Part shown: one piece after another, positions 1-9,877 of the stretch
Layout: every line of letters starts with the position of its first letter
How positions within the stretch are numbered: the first letter of the stretch is position 1
Assembly (NCBI GenBank): GCA_003554105.1
Contig: PWFQ01000060.1
Location: 62,001 to 126,000 of the forward strand
DNA: 64,000 nucleotides
From: Clostridiaceae bacterium
GTDB taxonomy: Bacteria > Bacillota > Clostridia > Peptostreptococcales > T1SED10-28
Reading direction: 5' to 3'
The notes under the pieces: model-generated
Seen by the model: only the letters and a program-made list of their open reading frames with translations
Databases searched by the model: none
What the model was told of the DNA's origin: nothing
Translations under genes and position numbers: made by a program

Positions 1-1
1 A

Positions 2-733
2 GTTCCCCGGGAAAAGATTGGAGTTTTCTATATTTCAACATGTCCAGCCAGAAGCTACAGTTTTAAGTATCCGGTAGGTCGGGATGAATCAAATATCGAT
101 GGAACATTATCGATTAAAGATATTTTTCTAAAGATCAGTTCGATGGATTCCGCCTCGAAACCAGAGAATGACTATAATCCTGAGTTTTATCCAAATGGCA
201 GCGCTATAGGATGGGCGCGCCTGGGTGGTCAGGCTCAAGCGTTAAGCATTAAAGATTTTTTAGCCGTCGACGGAATCGAAAATGTGATTGATATTCTTGA
301 GGAGGTCGAGGATGACAAACTTGAAAATTTAAGGTTCCTGGAATGTCAAGCCTGCAAAAATGGATGTGTAGGTGGAAACTTTTGTGTTGAAAATTCTTTC
401 GTGGCAAGAAACCGGATTAGGATTTTAACAGAAAAATATCAAAATTATTCAACTGAAAGCACACATGAAATCCTGGATCGATATTTAATTCAAAATCCTA
501 TTGAACCCTTCAGTGTGTCCTCACTGGATCATGACTTGTCAAAAGCCTTGGGGAAAATGGAAGAAATCAATGAAGTGTTCAGCTCATTGCCTGATATTGA
601 CTGTGGAGCATGCGGTTCACCTTCCTGTCGAGCTTTGGCCGAGGATATAGTGATGGGTTATGCATCATTAAAAGACTGTATTGTTCTTCTTAAAGAAAAT
701 GATAAAGATGAGGAAAATAATAGTGAAGAATGA
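2..733 (+). CDS. [FeFe]-hydrogenase large-subunit-like / 4Fe-4S protein, C-terminal part (5' end outside window)
   Basis: Frame is open from base 2 (VPREKIGVFYISTCPARS...); CQACKNGCVGGNFCVENSFVARNRIR resembles the hydrogenase C-terminal cysteine motif; C-terminal CGACGSPSC...DC matches the FeS (RnfB-like) four-Cys domain. Confidence 0.75.
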   Translation, partial: VPREKIGVFYISTCPARSYSFKYPVGRDESNIDGTLSIKDIFLKISSMDSASKPENDYNPEFYPNGSAIGWARLGGQAQALSIKDFLAVDGIENVIDILEEVEDDKLENLRFLECQACKNGCVGGNFCVENSFVARNRIRILTEKYQNYSTESTHEILDRYLIQNPIEPFSVSSLDHDLSKALGKMEEINEVFSSLPDIDCGACGSPSCRALAEDIVMGYASLKDCIVLLKENDKDEENNSEE

Positions 734-852
734 GTTCTTTGTCAAATAAATGACAGAGTTCTTTTCTTGTCTTCCGCTGTTTCTCTACATTAGGTTTGGG
801 TAATTAATATAAGAGCATTTTCTATTTCAACATACTACTAGGAGGGAAGCTT

Positions 853-1827
853 ATGGCATCATCAAAATCATTTTTTATGAAACAGGCACTTATGAGAAAA
901 GTGCTTATCAGTACAATCCCTATCACAATCGGAGCAATTTATTTGTTCGGGCTTCGTACCATTCCACTTATGATTACATCTATTGTCGCTGCTGTTGCAA
1001 CAGAATACCTGTTCAGGAGAAAAGACGGTAAGCCTGTCAGTGAGGCTTCAATTGTCTCAGCGGTTTTGTTCACTCTTGCTCTACCTGTCGCAACACCTTA
1101 TTGGGTGGCGGCAGTGGGAATGATTTTTGGGGTTGTCTTTGCAAAAGAAGTATTTGGAGGATATGGTCGAAATGTTTTTAATCCGGCCTTAGCAGGACGA
1201 ACTTTTCTTTATGTTTCTTTCCCCGGTTACCTGACAAACAAATGGAACCTTCCTGCAGAAGGTTTTCCCGGCGGCTTTGGCAGATTTATCACTCCTTCGA
1301 TTGATACTGTTTCGGGTTCAACCCCCTTAGGGCTTGTTGCCACAAGCGAGGGTCCCGAAGTGATGGAATTGGTCATCGGAAATGTATCAGGTTCATTAGG
1401 CGAAACCAGTATCGTTCTTATACTGCTTTCTGCTATTTATTTACTTGTAACGAAAACGGCAGATTGGAAACTTATGGTTGCGCCCTTACTAGGCTTTGTA
1501 GTATTTAATTCCCTCTTCTATTTTGCAGGAATTGAGGGTGTTCCACAGCCTTTCTTCGGACTTATTTCAGGGAGCATTATATTTCTTGCTGTGTTTTTTG
1601 TTACTGAGCCGGTTACTGCTCCAAAAACAACAGAGGCAAAATGGATTTACGGCTTCCTGATCGGGATGATTACCGTCATTATCCGCACATTTGGAATCTT
1701 TATTGCAGGTGGTATGTTTGCCGTCTTAATCATGAATTCTTTTGTTCCTATTTTAGATGAGGCGGTAAAAGAAATAAAACGCCGAAAGAAAGACATATCT
1801 AACGAGAAAGGAGAAACTCCAGCATGA
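853..1827 (+). CDS. nqrB: NqrB/RnfD-family membrane subunit
   Basis: GRNVFNPALAGRTFLY and SGSTPLG flavinylation-type motif, multi-TM, RBS aggaggg upstream, first gene of an nqrBCDEF-like order. Confidence 0.85.
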   Translation: MASSKSFFMKQALMRKVLISTIPITIGAIYLFGLRTIPLMITSIVAAVATEYLFRRKDGKPVSEASIVSAVLFTLALPVATPYWVAAVGMIFGVVFAKEVFGGYGRNVFNPALAGRTFLYVSFPGYLTNKWNLPAEGFPGGFGRFITPSIDTVSGSTPLGLVATSEGPEVMELVIGNVSGSLGETSIVLILLSAIYLLVTKTADWKLMVAPLLGFVVFNSLFYFAGIEGVPQPFFGLISGSIIFLAVFFVTEPVTAPKTTEAKWIYGFLIGMITVIIRTFGIFIAGGMFAVLIMNSFVPILDEAVKEIKRRKKDISNEKGETPA

Positions 1828-2420
1828 AAAAAATGTCTCCAAAACCTGTTTTATTTATGATGATTGTAACGATACTTTTTACAGGTGTATTGGCAACAAT
1901 TAATGAAGTCACTGCAGAACGCATCGAGCTCAATGAAGAAGCTGCAGAACAAAGATCATTTCTCTTTGTCGTCGATGTTTCCACAGATGATCTGACAGCT
2001 GAAGAAGTGAACCAGCTGTTCAACGAAATCTTCGAGGAACGTGAAGTATCCGGCAGACTTATCTACGAAGCATCGATTGATGGTGACTTAATAGGATATG
2101 TATATCCTATGGTGGATAATGCAGTTTGGGGTGAAATTCGGGGAATCATCGGTATTGATATTAATTTCGAGACAATTTTAGGAGTCGATTTTTTATCCCA
2201 TAACGAAACACCGGGGCTAGGTGGCCGAATTGATGAAGAAGAGTTTAAAGAACAATTTCGTGGCCTTGACTTAACTGAAATACAAGATGCTAATTTTGTC
2301 GATTATTCCAGAGAGGATATCGATGCGATCTCCGGAGCCACTGGAACCTCCAATGCTGTACGAAGAATTATCAACGAACATCTTGATGAATTTTTCACTG
2401 AAGTAAAGGGGGACTTATAA
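1824..2420 (+). CDS. nqrC: NqrC/RnfG-family FMN-binding subunit
   Basis: N-terminal TM, ETPGLGGRI and DAISGATGTSNAV flavin-attachment motif; overlaps preceding gene by 4 nt. Confidence 0.85.
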   Translation: MKKMSPKPVLFMMIVTILFTGVLATINEVTAERIELNEEAAEQRSFLFVVDVSTDDLTAEEVNQLFNEIFEEREVSGRLIYEASIDGDLIGYVYPMVDNAVWGEIRGIIGIDINFETILGVDFLSHNETPGLGGRIDEEEFKEQFRGLDLTEIQDANFVDYSREDIDAISGATGTSNAVRRIINEHLDEFFTEVKGDL

Positions 2421-3040
2421 TGGTTAAAGGCTTAGGAAATATTTTCAGAGACGGAGTTTTTCAGGATAATCCTGTCTATCGACAGATCTTAGGAATCTGT
2501 TCCGCTCTAGCTGTTACAAATCTATTAATCAATTCTTTCGTTATGGGTATGGGATTAATCTTTGTAACTTCTTTTTCAAGTCTGACAGTGTCTTTGCTAA
2601 GAAATCATACTCCCAGCCATGTTCGTATGATGGTACAAACTTTAATAATTTCCGCTTATGTGATTATTGTTGATATAGTCCTGAAAGCATATTGGCCTGC
2701 AATGAGTGATGCACTTGGGCCATATGTCGGCTTGATCATTACAAACTGTATTATAATGGGACGCTGTGAAGCCTATGCCCAAAAGAATAAACCTCTACCA
2801 TCTTTCTTCGACGGAATTGCATCAGGAATCGGGTATATGGTGGTACTTTTAGCAATCGCTGTTTTTAGAGAATTCTTAGGATTTGGTACACTATTCGGTA
2901 TATCCGTAGTTGGAGATTGGTGGACTAACTGGATTTTCATGGTAATGCCCCCGGGAGCATTTTTTATGCTCGGTATTTTAATTTGGATTGCCAACACTTA
3001 TATTCCTGCAAAGGATGAAAAACTGGGAGGTGCTAAATAA
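2420..3040 (+). CDS. nqrD: NqrD/RnfE-family membrane subunit
   Basis: Multi-TM, VGLIITNCIIMGRCEAYA motif typical of NqrD/RnfE. Confidence 0.85.
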   Translation: MVKGLGNIFRDGVFQDNPVYRQILGICSALAVTNLLINSFVMGMGLIFVTSFSSLTVSLLRNHTPSHVRMMVQTLIISAYVIIVDIVLKAYWPAMSDALGPYVGLIITNCIIMGRCEAYAQKNKPLPSFFDGIASGIGYMVVLLAIAVFREFLGFGTLFGISVVGDWWTNWIFMVMPPGAFFMLGILIWIANTYIPAKDEKLGGAK

Positions 3041-3627
3041 TGGAGATTAATCCTTTTACCATTCTGATCGCTTCAATTTTCACGAATAATATGATTTTAG
3101 CTAATTTCTTGGGTATGTGTTCATTTATTGCTGTTTCAAAAGAAATCAAAACCTCCCTTGGACTTGGACAGGCAGTGACATTTGTACTTACAGGTACCTC
3201 TGTAATTAATTATCTTGTTTATACTTACATTCTAGAGCCTTATGGTCTGGAGTATCTACGATTCATTGTATTTATTATCACGATAGCCACTTTTGTTCAA
3301 CTGGTTGAAATGATTATTGAGCGATACGTACCGACATTATATTATTCCTTGGGAATCTTCCTTCCCCTGATCACGGTAAATTGTGCAATTTTGGGTGTGT
3401 CTTTATTTATGGTAATTCGAGAGTACACTCTTTTACAGTCTCTTGCCTTCGGAATCGGATCAGGTCTAGGCTGGACACTAGCAATTGTTGCACTGGCAGC
3501 AATCAGACAGAAAATTAAAAACGCACCGATTCCCAAAGGTCTTCAAGGTGCAGGTGTCACATTAATCATTACGGGGTTAATGGCATTGGCTTTTATTGGT
3601 TTGTCCGGTGTAGTAACCATTCAATAA
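3040..3627 (+). CDS. nqrE: NqrE/RnfA-family membrane subunit
   Basis: Multi-TM, LGIFLPLITVNCAILGVSLF motif typical of NqrE/RnfA. Confidence 0.85.
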   Translation: MEINPFTILIASIFTNNMILANFLGMCSFIAVSKEIKTSLGLGQAVTFVLTGTSVINYLVYTYILEPYGLEYLRFIVFIITIATFVQLVEMIIERYVPTLYYSLGIFLPLITVNCAILGVSLFMVIREYTLLQSLAFGIGSGLGWTLAIVALAAIRQKIKNAPIPKGLQGAGVTLIITGLMALAFIGLSGVVTIQ

Positions 3628-3640
3628 CGGAGGTGATTCG

Positions 3641-4747
3641 ATGACAACCATTCTATCAACAGTTTTTATCATAACCGGAATTACAACGGGGTTAGCAATC
3701 GTAATTACCTTTGCCAACGCCTTTATAGCAGATTATGGTGAGAAAAAGATGATCATTAATAATGATAAGGAATATATTGTTGAGGGTGGAAAAAGTATTT
3801 TATCTGCTCTTGTGGACCAGAAGATTTTTATTCCTTCAGCCTGCGGCGGTAAAGGCAGCTGCGGGTATTGCAAATGCAAAGTTAATGAAGGCGGTGGCCC
3901 TGTTCTTGCAACAGAAATGTCCTATCTCACTGAAGAAGATGTGGAAAATGATATACGATTATCCTGCCAGGTGAAAATCAAAGAAGACGTGAAAATCGAA
4001 ATTCCTGAAGAGCTCTTTAACGTAAAGCAGTTTGAAGGAAAAGTTGTTTTTTCTAAGGATCTTACCCCTAAAATCAAACATCTCCGTATTGACATTACTG
4101 ATGGACAGGAAATTGAATTTAAGGCAGGTCAATACGTTCAGTTATTAGCTCCTCCCTATCCAGGGAATGCTGAGGAGGTTTTCAGGGCTTATTCCATTGC
4201 TTCTTCTCCTTCCGAGACAAAAAGTATTGATTTAATCATCGGTTACGTGGAGGAAGGCATTGTCACAACTTATGTTCATGAACATCTTTCTGAGGGCGAT
4301 GAAGTGCTTTTCAATGGGCCTTTTGGTGATTTTTATCTTAATGAAGAAACTGGATGCGACATTTACATGGTGGCTGTAGGAACAGGTATAGCTCCTATAC
4401 GCAGTATTTTACACTATATGAATGAAAAAAAGATAGAAAGAAAAGCCCGGTTTTTCTTTGGTGCCAGAACTCAGGATGACCTTTTTATGGTCGAAGAAAT
4501 GAAACGGTTGGAAGAAGAAATGTATGACTTTGAATACATCCCTGTCCTCTCCCGTGCCGATGACGATTGGGAGGGTGAGCGTGGAAGAGTAACGGATCTT
4601 GTTGATAAGCTAATGGAAAAAAGCGACAGTGGAGAAGGGCGCGAAGCATATCTCTGTGGTGGAGCTCCGATGATTGATTCTACTGAAAAGGCCTTGCTTG
4701 GAAAAGGTCTCCCCGAGGAAAAGATCCTCTATGATAAATTTGATTAA
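3641..4747 (+). CDS. nqrF: NqrF-like NADH-oxidising subunit (TM + 2Fe-2S ferredoxin + FAD/NAD domains)
   Basis: CGGKGSCGYCKCKV...LSCQV 2Fe-2S motif; RAYSIASSP FAD motif; GTGIAPIRSI NAD motif; YLCGGAPMI. Confidence 0.87.
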   Translation: MTTILSTVFIITGITTGLAIVITFANAFIADYGEKKMIINNDKEYIVEGGKSILSALVDQKIFIPSACGGKGSCGYCKCKVNEGGGPVLATEMSYLTEEDVENDIRLSCQVKIKEDVKIEIPEELFNVKQFEGKVVFSKDLTPKIKHLRIDITDGQEIEFKAGQYVQLLAPPYPGNAEEVFRAYSIASSPSETKSIDLIIGYVEEGIVTTYVHEHLSEGDEVLFNGPFGDFYLNEETGCDIYMVAVGTGIAPIRSILHYMNEKKIERKARFFFGARTQDDLFMVEEMKRLEEEMYDFEYIPVLSRADDDWEGERGRVTDLVDKLMEKSDSGEGREAYLCGGAPMIDSTEKALLGKGLPEEKILYDKFD

Positions 4748-4792
4748 GAGCTTCCTTAGTATTTTATCATGTATATTTGGCTAGGTACTAGC

Positions 4793-4838
4793 AAAAATAA
4801 AACAAGGATTCCCTTGAGGATATCCTTGTTTTATTTTT
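4793..4838. terminator. Bidirectional rho-independent terminator between nqrF and aminotransferase
   Basis: aaaataaaacaaggat...atccttgttttattttt inverted repeat between convergent genes. Confidence 0.8.
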
Positions 4839-4841
4839 ATG

Positions 4842-6059
4842 TTATGAAGCCGAGTAATCTGCTAACAATTCTCCAAAAGTTTTCACAAACTCCTGAATCT
4901 CTTTCATTTCAATAATTAGGGGAGGCAGTAATCGAAGAATGTTCCCTTGTGTGAAATTCACAAGAATCCCTTTTTCAATAAAATTATACTGGATTTTTTG
5001 TATATAATTCATTCCATCATAATCCTTCTTAGAACCTATGAGCATTTCAACACCAATCATCATTCCAAGGCCTCTTATTTCACCGATCTGCTCCGGGAAT
5101 TTTTCTTTAAGTAATTGAAGCTCTTTTATCAGTTTTTGGGATTTTGATTTCACATCACACAAAAATTCATCATTGATTACTTCCAAGGTCTCCAAACCCA
5201 TAGCAGTGCTGAGGGGGTTTGGTCCAAAAGTGGTTCCATGATCTCCCGGAGAAAAATATCCGTCAAATTGATCTCTTACTATGATCCCCCCTAATGGATT
5301 ACCTCCACCGATACCTTTTGCAAAGATAAGAATGTCCGGATCAATCGGAAAATTTTGATATGCAAAGAACTTTCCGGTTCTTCCAATACCGGTTTGAATT
5401 TCATCAACGACCATTATCACATCATATTTTTTGCATAATCTTTGAATCTGCAGCAACTCTTCCTCTGGAAAAACTTGAATCCCCCCGCTTCCGCTGATGA
5501 TCTCAAAGAGGATCCCTAAAGGTTGTTTCTCAATAAAAAGGTCCTCTATTTCGTCAATTTGCCTTCGGGAGATTTCATAAAAAGGATATTCAATAGAAGG
5601 AAAATCCTGTGAAACTCCATTCATTTTCGTTGCACTCAAAGCGCCTAGAGTTCTTCCGTGGAAGCTGTTTTTAATAACCACAATTCCCCTTCGCCCTTCC
5701 TTTACTCCAATCTTAAACAGATATTTTATTGCTGCTTCAGTTGCCTCAGCTCCTGAGTTGCAAAAGAATACTTTTCCCGGAAAACTTCGATCAATGAGTT
5801 TTTCCCCTAATTCAATTGCATTTTTACAATAGTAGAAGTTTGATATATGAAGATATTTATCCAACTGCCTCTTTCCTCGATTAATTAATCGGGGATGACA
5901 GTGACCCAACACATTCACTGCTAAGCCGGAGAATAGATCCAGGTATTCCTTTCCTTTATCATCATAGAGCTTTGTCCCTCTCCCTTTTTCTATAACAACA
6001 GGATACCTGCTATATGTAGGCAGAAGGACGTTTTTCTCACGTTCAAGCCATTCACTCAT
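4842..6059 (-). CDS. Class III pyridoxal-phosphate aminotransferase (acetylornithine/N-acetyl-diaminopimelate aminotransferase-like)
   Basis: NSGAEATEAAIK, VVDEIQTGIGRTGKFFA, FAKGIGGGNPLG motifs; start at MSEWLER preceded by ggagggg; last gene of lysine operon. Confidence 0.85.
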   Translation of the reverse strand: MSEWLEREKNVLLPTYSRYPVVIEKGRGTKLYDDKGKEYLDLFSGLAVNVLGHCHPRLINRGKRQLDKYLHISNFYYCKNAIELGEKLIDRSFPGKVFFCNSGAEATEAAIKYLFKIGVKEGRRGIVVIKNSFHGRTLGALSATKMNGVSQDFPSIEYPFYEISRRQIDEIEDLFIEKQPLGILFEIISGSGGIQVFPEEELLQIQRLCKKYDVIMVVDEIQTGIGRTGKFFAYQNFPIDPDILIFAKGIGGGNPLGGIIVRDQFDGYFSPGDHGTTFGPNPLSTAMGLETLEVINDEFLCDVKSKSQKLIKELQLLKEKFPEQIGEIRGLGMMIGVEMLIGSKKDYDGMNYIQKIQYNFIEKGILVNFTQGNILRLLPPLIIEMKEIQEFVKTFGELLADYSAS

Positions 6060-6072
6060 TGTATCCCCTCCA

Positions 6073-7293
6073 TCACGAAAAATCATTGGAAAGCTGAAAC
6101 TCTTTGCCTACCAAATCAACAGCTCTGTTTTCATGCTCTTCATCTACAATCCATGTAATACTGATTTCTGAGGTTGTCACCATTTTGATTGGAATTCTAT
6201 TGACAGCCATGGTTTTAAAAACCCTCGCCGCCACTCCTGAATGGCTTCTCATTCCAAGACCGATTACTGAAATCTTTGCAATACCATCATTATATTCTAC
6301 TTTAGAATTTTCATTTCCATTCAGCCAGCTATACATAATCTCTTTTGCAGTTTCTAGCGCGGTTTTCGGAATTGTAAAGCTGACATTCATTAAGACTTCA
6401 GAAATTACCATTTGTGATATCATATCGATATTTACTTCTCCTTCTCCCAACCTTGAAAAAAGAGAAGAAAGATTTTCAACTGCGGGGTTTAGATTTTTAA
6501 TTGTAATCTGCACATCTTCAAGACTTGAGGTGATCCCTGTAACAACTGCTTCTTCCATAACTTCCTCCCTTTTGGTAATCCACGTGCCTTCCTCTTCTGA
6601 AAAAGTGGATGCGATATATATTGGAGTCTTATATTTGCTTGCGAGTTCAACTGCTCTGGGATGAATTACTCCCGCTCCCAAACTGGCCATCTCCATCATT
6701 TCATCATAGCTGATTCTTGAGATCTTTTTTGCTCCATTCAATTTTCTCGGATCCCCTGAAAAAATACCGTCAACATCCGTATAGATTTCACAGGGAGCAT
6801 CTAAAACTGCCGCTAATGCAACTGCAGATGTATCACTACCCCCTCTTCCTAATGTTGTGTATTCCTGATTCCTGTTTATTCCCTGAAATCCTGCAGCTAC
6901 AATTACATCATATTTTTTAAATACTTGAAGTATTTTTTCGGAATTAATTTTTTTAATCTTTGCATTTTGATGAAAAGAAGTTGTTTCAATTCCCAGTTGA
7001 TGCCCTGTATAAGAAATCCCACGACATCCCTGATCAACCAAAGCCATGGTTAATAAGGATATCGATGCTTGTTCACCAGTTGTCAATAGCATGTCAAGCT
7101 CTCTGGGAGACGGTTTTTCGCTTACTCCTTTAGCCAACTCGATTAATTGATTTGTGGTGGTTCCCATTGCTGAAAGAACAATCAACAGCTTTTCACCCTG
7201 CTGTACTTTTTGAATGATCATATCACGTATTTTTTTTATTTTATCAACGTCACCAACAGAAGTTCCACCATACTTTTGCACTCTTATATTCAT
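6073..7293 (-). CDS. lysC: Aspartate kinase
   Basis: VQKYGGTSVGD start, GRGGSDTSAVALAAVL, C-terminal ACT domains. Confidence 0.92.
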   Translation of the reverse strand: MNIRVQKYGGTSVGDVDKIKKIRDMIIQKVQQGEKLLIVLSAMGTTTNQLIELAKGVSEKPSPRELDMLLTTGEQASISLLTMALVDQGCRGISYTGHQLGIETTSFHQNAKIKKINSEKILQVFKKYDVIVAAGFQGINRNQEYTTLGRGGSDTSAVALAAVLDAPCEIYTDVDGIFSGDPRKLNGAKKISRISYDEMMEMASLGAGVIHPRAVELASKYKTPIYIASTFSEEEGTWITKREEVMEEAVVTGITSSLEDVQITIKNLNPAVENLSSLFSRLGEGEVNIDMISQMVISEVLMNVSFTIPKTALETAKEIMYSWLNGNENSKVEYNDGIAKISVIGLGMRSHSGVAARVFKTMAVNRIPIKMVTTSEISITWIVDEEHENRAVDLVGKEFQLSNDFS

Positions 7294-7298
7294 AACGA

Positions 7299-8012
7299 TT
7301 AATCCTCTTCCATTCTTCTCAAATCTGCAACGATTTCCGTTTTACTTTTCGTTTGCTCATCGATTGTTTTAATGACTTTTGCAGGCATACCCGCAGCCAC
7401 GGAATTTTGCGGAACATCCTTTGTTACGATTGCACCTGCAGCAATCACTGAACCTTTTCCAATTGTAACACCTTCCAGAATTACCGCATTTGCTCCTACC
7501 ACTACACCATCTTCAATCGTTACAGGTTTTGCAGAGGGAGGCTCTATAACCCCTGCAATAACAGCGCCTGCACCTATATGACAATCTTTCCCGATCATGC
7601 CTCTTCCGCCGATGACTGCGTTCATATCGATCATGGTTCTTTCGCCGATCACTGCGCCAATGTTAATTGTTGCTCCCATCATGATCACGGCACCTTCACC
7701 AATCATCACTTTTTCACGAATGAATGCACCCGGTTCAATTCTCGCTTTTTGGTTCGTATAATCCAGTAGAGGGACTCCTGATAGACATCGATCAGCTTCC
7801 ACCTTGTAGGTTTCAATTATTTCCCGATTGTCCTCCAGCCATCGCTTAACCTCTTTCCAATTTCCAAAAATAATGCCCGTGTTCTCATTAAGGTATGCTT
7901 CAATCTTGTAATTTTCGACAGTGTTTTCTTCCAACGTTCCCTTAACGTAAACCTTAACAGGTGTTTGTTTTTTACTGTTTGCTATATATTGTATAATTTC
8001 TTTTGCGTCCAT
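7299..8012 (-). CDS. dapH: 2,3,4,5-tetrahydropyridine-2,6-dicarboxylate N-acetyltransferase
   Basis: Left-handed beta-helix hexapeptide repeats; N-terminal [25 protein letters not shown] typical of DapH; operon context. Confidence 0.9.
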   Translation of the reverse strand: MDAKEIIQYIANSKKQTPVKVYVKGTLEENTVENYKIEAYLNENTGIIFGNWKEVKRWLEDNREIIETYKVEADRCLSGVPLLDYTNQKARIEPGAFIREKVMIGEGAVIMMGATINIGAVIGERTMIDMNAVIGGRGMIGKDCHIGAGAVIAGVIEPPSAKPVTIEDGVVVGANAVILEGVTIGKGSVIAAGAIVTKDVPQNSVAAGMPAKVIKTIDEQTKSKTEIVADLRRMEED

Positions 8013-8033
8013 TGTTCTCTCCTTTAGGTTTAA

Positions 8034-8762
8034 TTAGTTCTCCTTCAATCCCAAAACATCTTTCATGGAGTAGAGTCCGGCCTTTTGACCGATTAAATAC
8101 TTTGCACCTTCAATTGCTCCGCTTGCAAAGACTTTCCTGTCCATTGCCTCATGGCTTAAGGTGATTTGTTCTAAATCATTGATAAAATAAACATGATGTA
8201 CTCCTTTAATGTCTCCTCCACGTATGGCATGTATTCCGATTTCATCCTGTTCCCGAAGGCATTCTCCTCTGCGCCCATAGACAGATTTTCTGTTTTCTTC
8301 CAGACCCTCTTCAACTTCATTTTTAAGACTCAGGGCACTTCCAGAGGGTGCATCTTTCTTTCTTCGGTGATGGCTTTCAACAATTTCTATATCCATATTT
8401 TTACCAATTGCCTTTGCCCCCTGCCGAACCAAACTAAATAACAAATTCATTCCCAGGGATGTATTAGAAGCATGAAGAATCGGAATTTTGCCGGAGGCTT
8501 TGTTTATGGCATCCACTTGTTTTTCGTCATGACCTGTCGTTCCGATAAGAATCGGCGTTTGATTTTTCAGAGCAAATGACAACAGATCCTCAAGACTTTC
8601 GGGCTGTGAAAAATCGATAATTATATCCACTTCTTTCGGCAAATCATTCAATGCAGTTTTCGAGTTTACACCGATGATTTCTTTCCAAAATGAATCCTCA
8701 GAAGCCAACTCTTGAATGTGCCTCCCCATGATTCCGCTAATTCCCCATATAATCATGTTCAA
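8034..8762 (-). CDS. dapB: 4-hydroxy-tetrahydrodipicolinate reductase
   Basis: GISGIMG, ESHHRRKKDAPSGSAL motif, IHAIRGGDIKGVHHV. Confidence 0.92.
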   Translation of the reverse strand: MNMIIWGISGIMGRHIQELASEDSFWKEIIGVNSKTALNDLPKEVDIIIDFSQPESLEDLLSFALKNQTPILIGTTGHDEKQVDAINKASGKIPILHASNTSLGMNLLFSLVRQGAKAIGKNMDIEIVESHHRRKKDAPSGSALSLKNEVEEGLEENRKSVYGRRGECLREQDEIGIHAIRGGDIKGVHHVYFINDLEQITLSHEAMDRKVFASGAIEGAKYLIGQKAGLYSMKDVLGLKEN

Positions 8763-8777
8763 TCGTTTTCCCCTCCT

Positions 8778-9779
8778 TTACTGTTTTTTTAAACTTTCCA
8801 TATAAAGCATCACTTCAACGGCGTTGGTTGCTGCCCCTTTCCTTAAATTGTCAGCAACGATCCACATTGAAAGACCCTTGACATTGAAGAGATCTTTTCT
8901 CAATCTTCCAATAAAAACTTCATCCCTCTCGTCAGCATCGAACACAGTAGGATATATCAAAGATTCCGGCTCATCCATAAGAACAATGTTACTTTGAGAT
9001 TGAAGGATTCTTCTTGTTTCTTCAATATCCGGCGCCTTCTCAAATTCAACGTATACTGACTCACTGTGACCGTTAAACACAGGAACTCTAACCGCTGTAG
9101 GTTGAACCTGTATCTTTTGATCATCTAAAATTTTCTGTGTTTCAAAGATCATTTTATGCTCTTCTTTCGTATATCCGTCATTCTGGAAAACATCGATATG
9201 AGGCACGCAGTTTCCGGCGATTTTAACAGGATAGGTGCTTGGTTTATGCTCCCCATCCTTTAATTGCCCTTCCAATTCTTCAATGCCTGCAGTTCCACTT
9301 CCGGAAACCGCTTGATAGGTTGAGACCACAATCCGTTGTATTTTATAAGCCCGGTGAAGAGGATATAAAGCTGAAACCATTTGTATGGTGGAGCAATTGG
9401 GGTTTGCTATGATTCCCCGATAGTTTTTTAAAAGGTCTCCATTAATTTCAGGGACAATCAAAGGCACATCCACATTCATCCTCCATTGTGATGAATTGTC
9501 GATTACAATATTTCCCGCTTCAGCAGCAATTTTTCCGTATTTCTCTGAAATACCTCCACCTGCTGAGAAAAACAGATAGTCAAAGGATTCTTTCATTGCT
9601 TCTTCAGTCAAGGCCTCTATGGTGAGTTCCACTCCCTTAAACTCAACCTTTTTTCCTAATGAACGTTCCGATGCGAAAATATGCAAAGATGAAATTCCAA
9701 CCTCTCTTTCCTCTAAAATCTGAAGAATTTTCCGTCCTACGTTTCCTGTACCGCCCACAACACCAATTTTTAATGTCAA
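8778..9779 (-). CDS. asd: Aspartate-semialdehyde dehydrogenase
   Basis: GGTGNVGRKIL, ANPNCSTIQM active-site Cys, VSTYQAVSGSG. Confidence 0.93.
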   Translation of the reverse strand: MTLKIGVVGGTGNVGRKILQILEEREVGISSLHIFASERSLGKKVEFKGVELTIEALTEEAMKESFDYLFFSAGGGISEKYGKIAAEAGNIVIDNSSQWRMNVDVPLIVPEINGDLLKNYRGIIANPNCSTIQMVSALYPLHRAYKIQRIVVSTYQAVSGSGTAGIEELEGQLKDGEHKPSTYPVKIAGNCVPHIDVFQNDGYTKEEHKMIFETQKILDDQKIQVQPTAVRVPVFNGHSESVYVEFEKAPDIEETRRILQSQSNIVLMDEPESLIYPTVFDADERDEVFIGRLRKDLFNVKGLSMWIVADNLRKGAATNAVEVMLYMESLKKQ

Positions 9780-9830
9780 TACAAAAACCTCCTGTTTAAT
9801 TTTAGTTTCTCTCTTTCTTTATTATAATAT

Positions 9831-9860
9831 AAAAGCGCTCCGGGAAATACCAGGAGCGCA
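9831..9860 (-). terminator. Intrinsic terminator of the lysine riboswitch expression platform
   Basis: On minus strand GCGCTCCtggtatttcccGGAGCGCTTTTATAT directly upstream of asd. Confidence 0.85.
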
Positions 9861-9877
9861 CAATCACAAAAATGAAT

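Noticed and set aside
733-853. Terminator or riboswitch between the FeS protein and nqrB
   Set aside because: Only a weak 7-bp hairpin (tttgtca/tgacaga) without a convincing T-tract; not reported as a feature.
4775-4795. Sigma-54-like element TTGGCTAGGTACTAGCA downstream of nqrF
   Set aside because: GG-N10-GC spacing fits but the flanks are poor and it points into a convergent gene end and terminator.
6104-6664. Track ORF of 186 aa on + strand inside lysC
   Set aside because: Antisense to a well-supported aspartate kinase; no RBS or recognisable motif. The same reasoning applies to the other antisense ORFs in the track (e.g. 14327..14782, 15028..15417, 34239..34985, 44786..45277).
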